Assembly: GCA_044868295.1 (NCBI GenBank)
Contig: JBIOWF010000034.1
Coordinates: 1-43,064 of the forward strand
Reading direction: 5' to 3'
Length of the DNA: 43,064 nucleotides
Source of the DNA: JBIOWF01 sp044868295
GTDB taxonomy: Bacteria; Actinomycetota; Actinomycetes; Streptosporangiales; Streptosporangiaceae
Part shown: piece by piece, positions 15,241 to 22,899 of the stretch
How positions within the stretch are numbered: the stretch's first letter is position 1
Layout: the number at the start of each line of letters is the position of its first letter
Notes under the pieces: model-generated
What the model was told of the DNA's origin: nothing
Database searches by the model: none
Seen by the model: only the letters and a program-made list of their open reading frames with translations
Made by a program: the position numbers and the translations under genes

Positions 15241-15984
15241 TCAGAGCACCGCCGCGCGCACCGTGAGCACGTCGGGCAGGTGCCGGGCTATCCGCGACCA
15301 GGTCTCGCCCTTGTCGCGGGAGCCGTACACCTCTCCGTCCCGCGTGCCGAAGAACACGCCCGCGTCGCTCGCGCACAGGGCGTCGCGGAGCACCGAGGCG
15401 TGGACCGGCTCATCGGGGAGGCCCTGCGAGAAGCCCTCCCACGTCGCTCCGGCGTCGGAGCTGCGGAAGAAGCCCACCGCCGACGCGGCCACGCCGATCC
15501 GCCGTGGTTCGGTGGGGTGGGGGATGACCGTGTGCAGGCACAGCCCGCCGCCCCCTGGCTGCCAGGTCGACCGGGTCGGGTGGTTCCAGAGTCCCTCTAC
15601 CAGGGAGTAGGTCCTCCCTCCGTCTTCGGAGCGGAAGAGCGCGGCGGGCTCCACCCCGGCCCAGACCACGCCGGGCTCCGAGAGTGAGGGCTCCAGCTGC
15701 CACACCTTGGCCAGGGTGGCCCCGGTGCGCTCAGGAAACGCCACCGGGGGTTCCTCGGCCTCCTGCCAGGTTTCGCCCAGGTCGTCGGACCACAACACCG
15801 AAGGGCCGAAGTGGCCGTACTCGATGCCGGCGAGCAGGCGAGGCGTCCCGCCCCGCCTGTCGATGGCCACCGAGGGCACGGCGATCGTGGAGAACCTGAC
15901 AGGCTCGACTTCGAACGGCCCGCCATCCCGGGAGCGCGCGAGGAACAGCCCCTTGCGGGTCCCGATCGCGAGCAGGGCGTTCAC
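15241..15984 (-). CDS. BNR/Asp-box beta-propeller protein (sialidase-like fold), probably shortened
   Basis: 247 residues opening MNALLAIGTRKGLFLARS. Four Asp-boxes are visible (SDDLGETW, SEDGGRTY, SSDAGATW, SRDKGETW), each marking a propeller blade, and the end is VARHLPDVL-like (ARHLPDVLTVRAAVL). Such exo-alpha-sialidase-annotated proteins are usually about 350 residues. Here GLPDEPVHASVLRDALC joins what look like separate blades, so one or two blades seem to be missing in frame. No signal peptide. True sialidase activity is unlikely because the catalytic Arg triad/Tyr pattern is not recognisable. Upstream partner of the MoaD-like gene. Confidence 0.78.
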   Translation of the reverse strand: MNALLAIGTRKGLFLARSRDGGPFEVEPVRFSTIAVPSVAIDRRGGTPRLLAGIEYGHFGPSVLWSDDLGETWQEAEEPPVAFPERTGATLAKVWQLEPSLSEPGVVWAGVEPAALFRSEDGGRTYSLVEGLWNHPTRSTWQPGGGGLCLHTVIPHPTEPRRIGVAASAVGFFRSSDAGATWEGFSQGLPDEPVHASVLRDALCASDAGVFFGTRDGEVYGSRDKGETWSRIARHLPDVLTVRAAVL

Positions 15985-16059
15985 GGCGACCTCCTTGTGC
16001 GGCTACAGCCCATCCTGCCAGGAGTGACGCCGATCAAGCGGGCTCTCGGCAGATGTCGC

Positions 16060-17169
16060 CTATGACTCGTCCTGGATGGTGTCCCGGTGGATCCGGCTGA
16101 GCGGAACGCCCGAATTCTGCAGGCGGCGCACCGTTTCGTTCACCATGGGCGCGGGTCCGCAGACGAACACCTCGTGCTCCGCCCAGGAGTGAAAGCGCTC
16201 CATGACATCCGGCAGGCGGCCCCGTACGCCGTCGTAGGTGGGCTCGTCGGAGACCACCGGCAGCACTCGTAGCCAGGGAAAGCCCGACTCCATCCGGACC
16301 AGGTCGTGGATGTCGTACAGCTCGTGGGCGCGCCGTACCCCGAAGAGCAGGTGGATGTTGGGGCGCCGGCCGGATGCGATCACGTGCTCGATGATGGCCT
16401 TCACGGGGGCCAGCCCGGTGCCTCCCGCGACGCACAGCATGTCCCGGCCGGAGTCCACCGGGGTCATGGTGCCCACGGGCGGTCCCAGCATGAGCTGATC
16501 GCCGATCCGGGTGTGCTGGACGAGGGCCTGGCTGACCCAGCCGCCGGAGACTCCCCGCACGTGCAGGCGGAGCGTGTTGTCGGAGCGGGGGGCGTTGGCG
16601 ATGGAGAAGGTGCGCCATACCCGCGGCCATCGGGCGGTCTGCACGGTGATGTACTGCCCTGGCGTGAAGTCCATGCGCTGGGCGGGCCTGAGCGTGACGA
16701 CGGCGATGTCGTCACAGCGGCGCTCGTGGTCGATGACCTCGGCGAGCCACCACGCGGGGGCGACGTCCTCGTTGGCCGCCCCGATCATGAGGTCGGCGGC
16801 CGCGCTGTAGGCGGCGACCCAGGCGGCCTCGATCTCGGACGTCCAGATCTCGGCGGCGAAGCGTTTGATCGTGGAGAGCAGGGCGTTGCCGACGGCCGTG
16901 TAGTGCTCTGCCGTGACGCCGTACTTGCGATGGTCACGCCCGAGCTGACCCAGATAGCCCGCGAGCGCGTCGGGGCTGTCGAGCATCCACACGACCTTGG
17001 TCAACGCTTTGAACAGGCGGTCGCGCTGCAGGTCCATGGCAGGCGGGAACATGCTTCGCACCTGCGGGTTCTCCGCGAAGAGACGGCCATAGAAATAAGC
17101 CGCGGCCCGGTCCGCGACGGGCTCGATGACGGAGAAACTCTCTTTGACGAGGCGCGGATTTAGCGACAT
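16060..17169 (-). CDS. flavohemoglobin (globin plus FAD/NAD reductase)
   Basis: 369 residues. The globin domain covers about 1-135, with a B10-type Tyr in YFYGRLF and proximal His80 in GRDHRKYG. The FAD-binding barrel follows, with RTFSIANAP and GQYITVQ. The NAD-binding domain has CVAGGTGLAPVKAI and ends with VFVCGPAPMVNETV. The architecture is that of Hmp-type NO dioxygenases and related actinobacterial flavohemoglobins. It would turn NO into nitrate in the cytosol using NAD(P)H. The ATG is at 17169. The upstream region shared with the divergent GATase-like gene contains a perfect CRP/FNR-type palindrome, fitting control by cAMP or a redox signal. Confidence 0.92.
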   Translation of the reverse strand: MSLNPRLVKESFSVIEPVADRAAAYFYGRLFAENPQVRSMFPPAMDLQRDRLFKALTKVVWMLDSPDALAGYLGQLGRDHRKYGVTAEHYTAVGNALLSTIKRFAAEIWTSEIEAAWVAAYSAAADLMIGAANEDVAPAWWLAEVIDHERRCDDIAVVTLRPAQRMDFTPGQYITVQTARWPRVWRTFSIANAPRSDNTLRLHVRGVSGGWVSQALVQHTRIGDQLMLGPPVGTMTPVDSGRDMLCVAGGTGLAPVKAIIEHVIASGRRPNIHLLFGVRRAHELYDIHDLVRMESGFPWLRVLPVVSDEPTYDGVRGRLPDVMERFHSWAEHEVFVCGPAPMVNETVRRLQNSGVPLSRIHRDTIQDES

Positions 17170-17353
17170 CTACTGAGTCCCACCCTTGGTGACCGGAACT
17201 GCTCTCCGGTCTTCTCGATGCACCTCCCTGACGGCTCCGGGTGACGAGCGGCGGCGGCCCCGGCTCAACCGATCGCTCACTTGGGAGTCTTACACTCGCA
17301 GGCGGGCGTCACAACCGATTCTTCACAAGAGTGCAGCGAAGCCCTACTCGCCG

Positions 17354-17389
17354 TGATTGTCCGATGATTGTCTGTGATTGTAGTCACAG
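17354..17389. promoter_or_regulatory. CRP/FNR-family palindrome with phased TGATTGT repeats
   Basis: CTGTGA-TTGTAG-TCACAG (17372-17389) is a perfect inverted repeat containing the CRP consensus TGTGA-N6-TCACA. TGATTGT is repeated at 17354, 17365 and 17375, that is, every 10-11 bp on one face of the helix. The remainder of the 356-bp region (17170-17525) is AT-rich and gene-free. Confidence 0.65.
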
Positions 17390-17525
17390 TAATTTCGGAC
17401 AATAAACGCGAATGGGATTCGTGTTGATCCGTGGCGGCACGGCTGATCTGTGGGATAGGTGACAAAACCGAAATCGGGTGCGCCATGATGGGGTGCCGAT
17501 GCGTCAGAGCTCTGGAGATCGAACC

Positions 17526-18209
17526 ATGTCCCGTCCACTTGTTGGGATCACCGCATATCTTGAAGCCGCCCGATGGGGCACATGGGTCCGGGAGGCGGTG
17601 ATCTCTCCCCAGTCCTACGCGCGCGCCGTGGAGAAGGCGGGCGGCGCCCCCGTGCTGCTGCCGCCCATGAGTCCCGTCTCGGTCAACGACTATGTGCGGG
17701 GCCTGGACGGCCTGATCCTGGCCGGTGGAGTCGAGATCGATCCCTCCCTGTACGGCGAGAGCCGCGACGACCGCGTCGAGGAGCCCCAGGGGCACCGGGA
17801 CCGTTTCGAGCTCGCCTTGGCCAGGGCGGCGGTTCAGGCCGACCTGCCGCTGCTGGCGATCGGACGCGGGATGCACATGCTCAACGTCGCGCAGGGGGGC
17901 ACGCTGATCCCGTGGCTGCCCGAGGTGGTCGCCCATGATCGCCACGAGATGGCCAAGCACGTCATCCAGGTGAGCGTTTCCAGCAAGATCGGCAAGGCGA
18001 TCGGAGACCGGGCCGAGGTGACGGGCCCCCACCACCAGGCGGTGAAGCGTCTCGGGACCGGGTTGCTCGCGGTCGCCTGGGCCGACGACCAGATCGTCGA
18101 GGGCATCGAGCTTCAGGGTCACCGCTTCGGCGTCGGCGTCCAGTGGCACCCGGAACGCGGCGTGGACAACCGCCTGGTCGAGGCCCTGGTCGAGGCCGCT
18201 CGCCCCTGA
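17526..18209 (+). CDS. class I glutamine amidotransferase-like protein (PuuD-like), catalytic cysteine absent
   Basis: 227 residues from the ATG at 17526, with GGAG eight bases upstream. Related to gamma-glutamyl-GABA hydrolase PuuD: GLDGLILAGGVEIDPSLYGE, then LPLLAIGRGMHMLNVAQGG, then GPHHQAV, then VQWHPERG. In active members the nucleophile elbow is G-I-C-R-G-M. Here Gly113 replaces the cysteine, although His208 and Glu210 of the triad remain. It cannot hydrolyse gamma-glutamyl amides by the usual mechanism and is probably a binding protein or regulatory pseudoenzyme. The promoter region contains the CRP-type site shared with the flavohemoglobin. Confidence 0.88.
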   Translation: MSRPLVGITAYLEAARWGTWVREAVISPQSYARAVEKAGGAPVLLPPMSPVSVNDYVRGLDGLILAGGVEIDPSLYGESRDDRVEEPQGHRDRFELALARAAVQADLPLLAIGRGMHMLNVAQGGTLIPWLPEVVAHDRHEMAKHVIQVSVSSKIGKAIGDRAEVTGPHHQAVKRLGTGLLAVAWADDQIVEGIELQGHRFGVGVQWHPERGVDNRLVEALVEAARP

Positions 18210-18241
18210 CCACGCGGCGGTCAGCGGGGGTCCGGGGGACT

Positions 18242-19495
18242 CTAGAAGCTCCTGGGGAGCCCGAGGACCTGGGTGGCGAGATAGTTGAGCAGCAGCTCCT
18301 CGGTCACCGGTGCCACCCTGCCGACGCGGGCGTCGGCCAGCAGTCGTGCGACGGGGTACTCCAGCGAGTAGGCCATTCCGCCATGGGTTTGGAAGGCGGC
18401 GTCCGCCGCCTCCCACGCGGCCTGGGACGCGGTCAGCTTGGCGATGTTGGCCTCGGTCGCGCAGGGCAGCCGGTTGTCGAACGACCAGGCGGCCTTGTAG
18501 AGCATCAGGCGGGCCAGCTCGATCTTGGCCTTAACCCGGGCCAGCGGGAAGGAGATGGCCTGGTTCGAGCCGATGGCCCGGCCGAAGACCTCGCGCTCCT
18601 TCGCGTATTCCACGCCGACCCTCAGCGCGACCTCGGCGCCGCCGAGGGCGCTGGCGGCGAGCAGGATCCGCTCGGGGTTGAGGATGTCCCAGAGCACGGC
18701 CGCGCCGGCGTGCACCTCGCCGACCACGTTGGCCGCGGGGACGCGGAGATCGTCGATGAAGACCATGTTCGACGGCGTGGTGTTCGCGCCCATCTTCGGG
18801 ATGGGCCGGTAGGAGAGCCGGCCCGCCGCGACCGCCTCGGGCACGTTCACCAGGAAGACGGTCAGGCCGTTGGTGCGCGGGGCGGCCTCGGCCGCGGGGA
18901 TCGTACGGGTGACGAGCAGCATCCACGTGGCCCGCTGGACGCCGGTGATCCAGATCTTCTGCCCGTTGATGACGAAGTCCCCACGGTGTGCGCCTCCGGC
19001 GCGACCCGTCTCGTCCTGGCGGTCCTGGCGGTCCTGGCGGTCCTGACGGGCGAAGGTCGAGATGGCGAGGGAGTTGGACCCGGCGTCAGGCTCGGTCAGC
19101 GCGAAGCAGGTCTCGATCTCCCCGGTCGCCAGCTTCGGCAGCAATTCCGCCTTCTGGGTCGCCGACCCGTGCCTGGCCAGGGTCATCGCGCCGAACCCCG
19201 GGGTGAGCACGTACGTGAACGCCGAGCCTCCGGCGGAGCCGGACGCGGCGAGGGTTTCCGTGGCCACGGCGAGCTCCAGCAGGCCCTGCCCCGCGCCGCC
19301 GTACTCCTCGGGAACGGCCAGGCCGAGCCAGCCGCCCTTGGCGAGCTCGGCCCAGACCTCCTCCGGCCACCGCTTCCCGGCCTCGCAGCGCTCCCAGTAG
19401 CCGATGTCGTAGCGGGAGCAGATGTCGTAGCGGGAGCAGATGTCTCCGATGCCGCGTTGCACCGCCTGAGCGCTCTCCGGCAGCGTGAAGTCCAT
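18242..19495 (-). CDS. acyl-CoA dehydrogenase (FadE-type) with in-frame microrepeats
   Basis: About 417 residues from the ATG at 19495, preferred over the ATG at 19504 because TAGTAT ends seven bases before it (leaderless pattern). Family features: ETCFALTEPDAGSN, INGQKIWITGVQ, REVFGRAIGSNQAISFPLAR, and FQTHGGMAYSLEYPVARLLADAR. The FAD-binding and alpha-helical domains are complete. The base is probably the Glu in VTEELLLNYLA or its equivalent, but this is not certain. Two expansions are odd: CSRYDI is duplicated near the N-terminus, and RQD occurs four times in a loop before the INGQKIW strand. Role in fatty-acid or sterol side-chain beta-oxidation is inferred. Confidence 0.9.
   Translation of the reverse strand: MDFTLPESAQAVQRGIGDICSRYDICSRYDIGYWERCEAGKRWPEEVWAELAKGGWLGLAVPEEYGGAGQGLLELAVATETLAASGSAGGSAFTYVLTPGFGAMTLARHGSATQKAELLPKLATGEIETCFALTEPDAGSNSLAISTFARQDRQDRQDRQDETGRAGGAHRGDFVINGQKIWITGVQRATWMLLVTRTIPAAEAAPRTNGLTVFLVNVPEAVAAGRLSYRPIPKMGANTTPSNMVFIDDLRVPAANVVGEVHAGAAVLWDILNPERILLAASALGGAEVALRVGVEYAKEREVFGRAIGSNQAISFPLARVKAKIELARLMLYKAAWSFDNRLPCATEANIAKLTASQAAWEAADAAFQTHGGMAYSLEYPVARLLADARVGRVAPVTEELLLNYLATQVLGLPRSF
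19013..19048. repeat. 9-bp tandem repeat, four units, in the acyl-CoA dehydrogenase gene
   Basis: GTCCTGGCG repeats four times (last unit GTCCTGACG). On the minus strand it encodes four RQD triplets in a surface loop. The unit length keeps the frame. Confidence 0.9.
19403..19438. repeat. 18-bp direct duplication in the acyl-CoA dehydrogenase gene
   Basis: GATGTCGTAGCGGGAGCA occurs twice back to back, duplicating six residues (ICSRYD/CSRYDI) near the N-terminus. The frame is preserved. Confidence 0.9.
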
Positions 19496-19502
19496 GCCGC
19501 GC

Positions 19503-19519
19503 ATACTAGAACAGTGTTC
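19503..19519 (-). promoter_or_regulatory. -10 hexamer and GAACA-G-TGTTC operator of the acyl-CoA dehydrogenase gene
   Basis: On the minus strand TAGTAT (19508-19503) lies seven bases before the ATG. Directly upstream, GAACAGTGTTC (19509-19519) is a palindrome around one base. It resembles the AAC...GTT operators bound by TetR-type lipid regulators such as KstR. The position would let a repressor block RNA polymerase. Confidence 0.45.
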
Positions 19520-19659
19520 GGTCCGGTGCGAGCCCTCCTCGCCGGGTGGCCGGCGGCGGGCCGCTCCGGCGCCGCCAGGATTCGGACTGGTGAACGCCGA
19601 CTTCCGGGCAGGCCGAACCGCCTCGCCGAACGAAATGGGCGAGCAGTAGGGTCTGGATC

Positions 19660-20226
19660 GTGAAGGCTGCGGAGGACCGGATCTGGACGGTGCCCAACCT
19701 GCTGAGCTTCCTGCGGTTGCTCGGCGTTCCGGTGTTCCTCTGGCTGGTGCTCGGACCCCAGGCGGACGGCTGGGCGATCGCGCTGCTCATGCTCGCCGGC
19801 TTCTCGGACTGGCTGGACGGCAAACTGGCCCGAGCCTGGAACCAGACGAGCAAACTGGGCCGGCTCATCGACCCCCTGGCCGACCGGCTCTACATCCTCG
19901 CGACCCTCGCCGGCCTGGTCCTGCGCGGAGCGATCCCGTGGTGGTTGGCCGCCCTCGTCGTGGGCAGAGACGCCTTGCTGCTGTTCTGCGTTCCCGTCCT
20001 GCGCCGCCTGGGGTACGGCCCGGCGCTGCCGGTGCACTTCCTCGGCAAGGCCGCCACGGCCAACCTCATGTACGCCTTCCCGCTGCTGTTCCTCGCCTCC
20101 CACGAAGGGTGGTACGCGGAGATTTCCGCGATCTTCGGCTGGGCGTTCGTCATATGGGGAACTGGTCTTTATTGGTGGGCGGGGGTGTTGTATGTGGTAC
20201 AGGTGCGCCAGCTAGCGAAGGGGTAG
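19660..20226 (+). CDS. CDP-alcohol phosphatidyltransferase
   Basis: 188-residue membrane enzyme with the complete signature D50-x2-D53-G54-x2-A57-R58-x8-G67-x3-D71-x3-D75 (SDWLDGKLARAW ... GRLIDPLADR). About five to six membrane spans follow. It would transfer a phosphatidyl group from CDP-diacylglycerol to a polyol such as glycerol-3-phosphate or inositol phosphate. Its position upstream of the garA-MerR-BFN-MerR-gcvP block matches pgsA2 (Rv1822) of mycobacteria. The exact acceptor is unknown. The downstream gene begins four bases after its stop, so both are probably coupled and may serve phosphatidyl-mannoside or mannolipid formation (inference). Confidence 0.9.
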   Translation: MKAAEDRIWTVPNLLSFLRLLGVPVFLWLVLGPQADGWAIALLMLAGFSDWLDGKLARAWNQTSKLGRLIDPLADRLYILATLAGLVLRGAIPWWLAALVVGRDALLLFCVPVLRRLGYGPALPVHFLGKAATANLMYAFPLLFLASHEGWYAEISAIFGWAFVIWGTGLYWWAGVLYVVQVRQLAKG

Positions 20227-20229
20227 CCC

Positions 20230-22734
20230 GTGAAGGCCGTTGTGATGGCGGGCGGGGAGGGAACACGGCTCCGGCCGATGACCGCCAATCAGCCCAAACC
20301 CCTGCTTCCCATTGTCAACCGGCCGATCATGGAGCATGTCCTCAGACTGCTCAAGCGGCATGGATTCACCGAGACGGTCGTGACCGTGCAGTTCCTCGCC
20401 GCGCTCATCCGCAACTACTTCGGCGACGGCGACGAGCTGGGCATGAGCCTCCACTACGCCACGGAGGAGATCCCGCTCGGCACGGCCGGCAGCGTGAAGA
20501 ACGCCGCCGACAAGCTCCGCGACGACCGGTTCCTCGTCATCTCCGGCGACGCGCTCACGGACATCGATCTCACCGAGATGATCCGGTTCCACCGTGAGAA
20601 CCGCGCGCTCGTCACCATCGGGCTCAAACGCGTGCCGAACCCGCTGGAGTTCGGGATCATCATCGTCGACGAGAACGGGCGCGTGCAGCGCTTTTTGGAG
20701 AAGCCCACCTGGGGCCAGGTGTTCTCGGACACCGTCAACACCGGCATCTACGTCATGGAACCCGGCGTGCTGGACGAGGTGGCCCCGGGGCGGTCGGTGG
20801 ACTGGTCGTCCGACGTGTTCCCGCTGCTCCTGGACCGCGGGGCCCGGCTGTTCGGCTACGTGGCCGACGGCTACTGGGAGGACGTGGGCACCCACGAGAG
20901 CTACCTGAAGGCCCAGGCGGACGTCCTGGAGGGCAAGGTCAAGGTCGACCTCGACGCGTTCGAGCTGGCGCCGGGGGTCTGGACGGCTGAGGGCGCCTCC
21001 GTGGATCCGTACGCAGTGCTCAAGGGGCCGCTGTTCATCGGCGACTACGCGAAGGTCGAGGCCGGCGCCGAGCTGCGTGAGTACACGGTCCTGGGGAGCA
21101 ACGTCGTGGTGAAGGAGGGTGCCTTCCTGCACCGTGCCGTCGTCCACGACAACGTCTACGTGGGCCCGGCCGCCAACCTGCGGGGCTGCGTGATCGGCAA
21201 GAACACCGACATCATGACCGGCGCCAGGATCGAGGAGAACGCCGTCGTCGGCGACGAGTGCGTGATCGAGGCGGAGGCGTACGTCTCCTCCGGGGTGAAG
21301 ATCTACCCCTTCAAGACGGTCGAGGCGGGCGCGGTCGTCAACACCAGCGTGATCTGGGAGTCGCGCGGGCAGCGCAGCCTCTTCGGCCCGCGCGGCGTCT
21401 CCGGCCTGGTCAACGTGGAGATCACCCCGGAACTCTGCGTGCGGCTCGCCAGCGCGTACGCCACGACGCTGAGCAAGGGCGACACGGTCGTCACCTCCCG
21501 CGACGGCTCCCGGGCCGCCCGCGCGTTCAAGCGGGCCGTGATCAGCGCGCTCAACTCCAGCGCGATCAACGTGGTCGACCTGGAGGCGTCCGCGCTGCCG
21601 GTCGCCCGGTTCCACACGTCCAGGGAGAACGTCAGGGGCGGTATCGCCCTGCGGACCACCGCGGGCGACCCGCAGAGCGTCGACATCGTCTTCATGAACG
21701 ACACCGGCGCGGACCTCTCCCAGGCCGCCCAGCGGAAGCTGGAGCGGGTGTTCTCCCGGCAGGAGTACCGCCGGGCGTTCCCCGGCGAGATCGCCGAGCT
21801 CACCTTCCCCGCCCGCGCGGTCGACACCTACGCCAGGGAGCTGCTGCGGTGCGTCGACATGACCGGCGTCAAGGACGCCGAGATGAAGGTCGTCGTCGAC
21901 TGCGCGGGCGGCACGTCCTCCCTGGTGCTCCCCAGCCTCCTCGGCCGGGTCGGGGTCGACGTGCTGACCGTCAACAACCGGCTCGACGACGCCTCACCCA
22001 CCGAGACCCTCGCCGAGCGCCGCCGCGACCTGCAGCGCCTCGGCGAACTCGTCGGCTCGTCGAGGGCCGCCTTCGGCGTCCGGTTCGACCCGGTCGGGGA
22101 GCGGGTGTCGCTGGTCGACGAGATGGGCCAGCTCATCAGCGAGGAGCGGGCACTGCTGGTCGTGCTCGACCTGGTCGCGGCCGAGCGCAGGACCGGCCGG
22201 GTCGCCCTGCCGGTCACGACCACCAGGGTGGCCGAGATGGTCTGCCGGTTCCACGGAGTGCAGGTCGACTGGACGGCCACCGGCCTGGACAGCCTGACCG
22301 CCGCCGCCACGCACGCCGACACGATCTTCGCCTGCGACGGGCGCGGCGGTTTCATCGTCCCGGAGTTCGGCCCGACGGTGGACGGTCTCGCGGTGTTCCT
22401 GCGCCTCCTCGGGCTCGTGGGGCGGACCCGGCTCTCCCTCAGCCAGATCGACGCCCGCATCCCGGAGGCGAAGCTGCTCAAGCGGACCATTCCCACACCG
22501 TGGGCGCACAAGGGCGCGGTGATGCGGTCCGTGGTCGAGGCCGCCGAGCGATACCGCCTGGACACCACCGACGGCGTGCGGGTGGTCGAGGAGGACGGCA
22601 GCTGGGCCCTGGTCCTTCCGGACCCGTCCGAGGCCGTCACCCACCTGTGGGCCGAGGGCCACGACGTGGACACCGCGCAGGCGTTGCTGGAACGCTGGGC
22701 CCGCGTGGTCGAGCGGGCCGCCGGCGCGCAGTGA
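20230..22734 (+). CDS. mannose-1-phosphate guanylyltransferase fused to a phosphomannomutase-like region
   Basis: 834 residues. Residues 1-235 form a nucleotidyltransferase (VVMAGGEGTRLRPMTANQPK, then ISGDALTDID, then a metal-site acidic strand). About 250-370 is a left-handed beta-helix of hexapeptide repeats (VYVGPAANLRGCVIGKNTD). About 380-834 resembles alpha-D-phosphohexomutases (TVVTSRDGSRAARAFKRA). The usual phosphoserine loop T-A-S-H-N-P is missing: the corresponding place reads GGIALRTTAGDPQSVD. The mutase half may therefore be structural or regulatory. The guanylyltransferase should supply GDP-mannose for mannosylated lipids and glycans. Coupled to the upstream phosphatidyltransferase gene. 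Confidence 0.9.
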   Translation: MKAVVMAGGEGTRLRPMTANQPKPLLPIVNRPIMEHVLRLLKRHGFTETVVTVQFLAALIRNYFGDGDELGMSLHYATEEIPLGTAGSVKNAADKLRDDRFLVISGDALTDIDLTEMIRFHRENRALVTIGLKRVPNPLEFGIIIVDENGRVQRFLEKPTWGQVFSDTVNTGIYVMEPGVLDEVAPGRSVDWSSDVFPLLLDRGARLFGYVADGYWEDVGTHESYLKAQADVLEGKVKVDLDAFELAPGVWTAEGASVDPYAVLKGPLFIGDYAKVEAGAELREYTVLGSNVVVKEGAFLHRAVVHDNVYVGPAANLRGCVIGKNTDIMTGARIEENAVVGDECVIEAEAYVSSGVKIYPFKTVEAGAVVNTSVIWESRGQRSLFGPRGVSGLVNVEITPELCVRLASAYATTLSKGDTVVTSRDGSRAARAFKRAVISALNSSAINVVDLEASALPVARFHTSRENVRGGIALRTTAGDPQSVDIVFMNDTGADLSQAAQRKLERVFSRQEYRRAFPGEIAELTFPARAVDTYARELLRCVDMTGVKDAEMKVVVDCAGGTSSLVLPSLLGRVGVDVLTVNNRLDDASPTETLAERRRDLQRLGELVGSSRAAFGVRFDPVGERVSLVDEMGQLISEERALLVVLDLVAAERRTGRVALPVTTTRVAEMVCRFHGVQVDWTATGLDSLTAAATHADTIFACDGRGGFIVPEFGPTVDGLAVFLRLLGLVGRTRLSLSQIDARIPEAKLLKRTIPTPWAHKGAVMRSVVEAAERYRLDTTDGVRVVEEDGSWALVLPDPSEAVTHLWAEGHDVDTAQALLERWARVVERAAGAQ

Positions 22735-22819
22735 GTGGGCTAGCCTTGACTGGCCGAGGACAAGAGTGTGGCGGGATGGACCGTTGGTGTCGGCGGGCTG
22801 TAGCGTTGGTCAGTCCGTG

Positions 22820-22861
22820 TCAAGCACGCTTCTTGACCTTTGTGCTTGATCAGCGTAAGTT
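22820..22861 (+). promoter_or_regulatory. garA promoter with overlapping palindrome
   Basis: TTGACC (22833-22838), 17 bases, TAAGTT (22856-22861) forms a good principal-sigma promoter about 40 bp before the garA start. TCAAGCAC (22820-22827) and GTGCTTGA (22842-22849) are perfect arms around the -35, a plausible operator. Confidence 0.6.
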
Positions 22862-22899
22862 GCGGCATTCGCAGTCCCTGAGAGAGGCCGAGCCGATCG

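Noticed and set aside
18143..19663. 506-codon plus-strand frame over the acyl-CoA dehydrogenase
   Set aside because: Gly/Arg/Asp-rich shadow with repeats that are simply the complement of the RQD and CSRYDI expansions.
20212..21615. 467-codon minus-strand frame over the guanylyltransferase gene
   Set aside because: His/Asp/Val-rich shadow with no recognisable domain.
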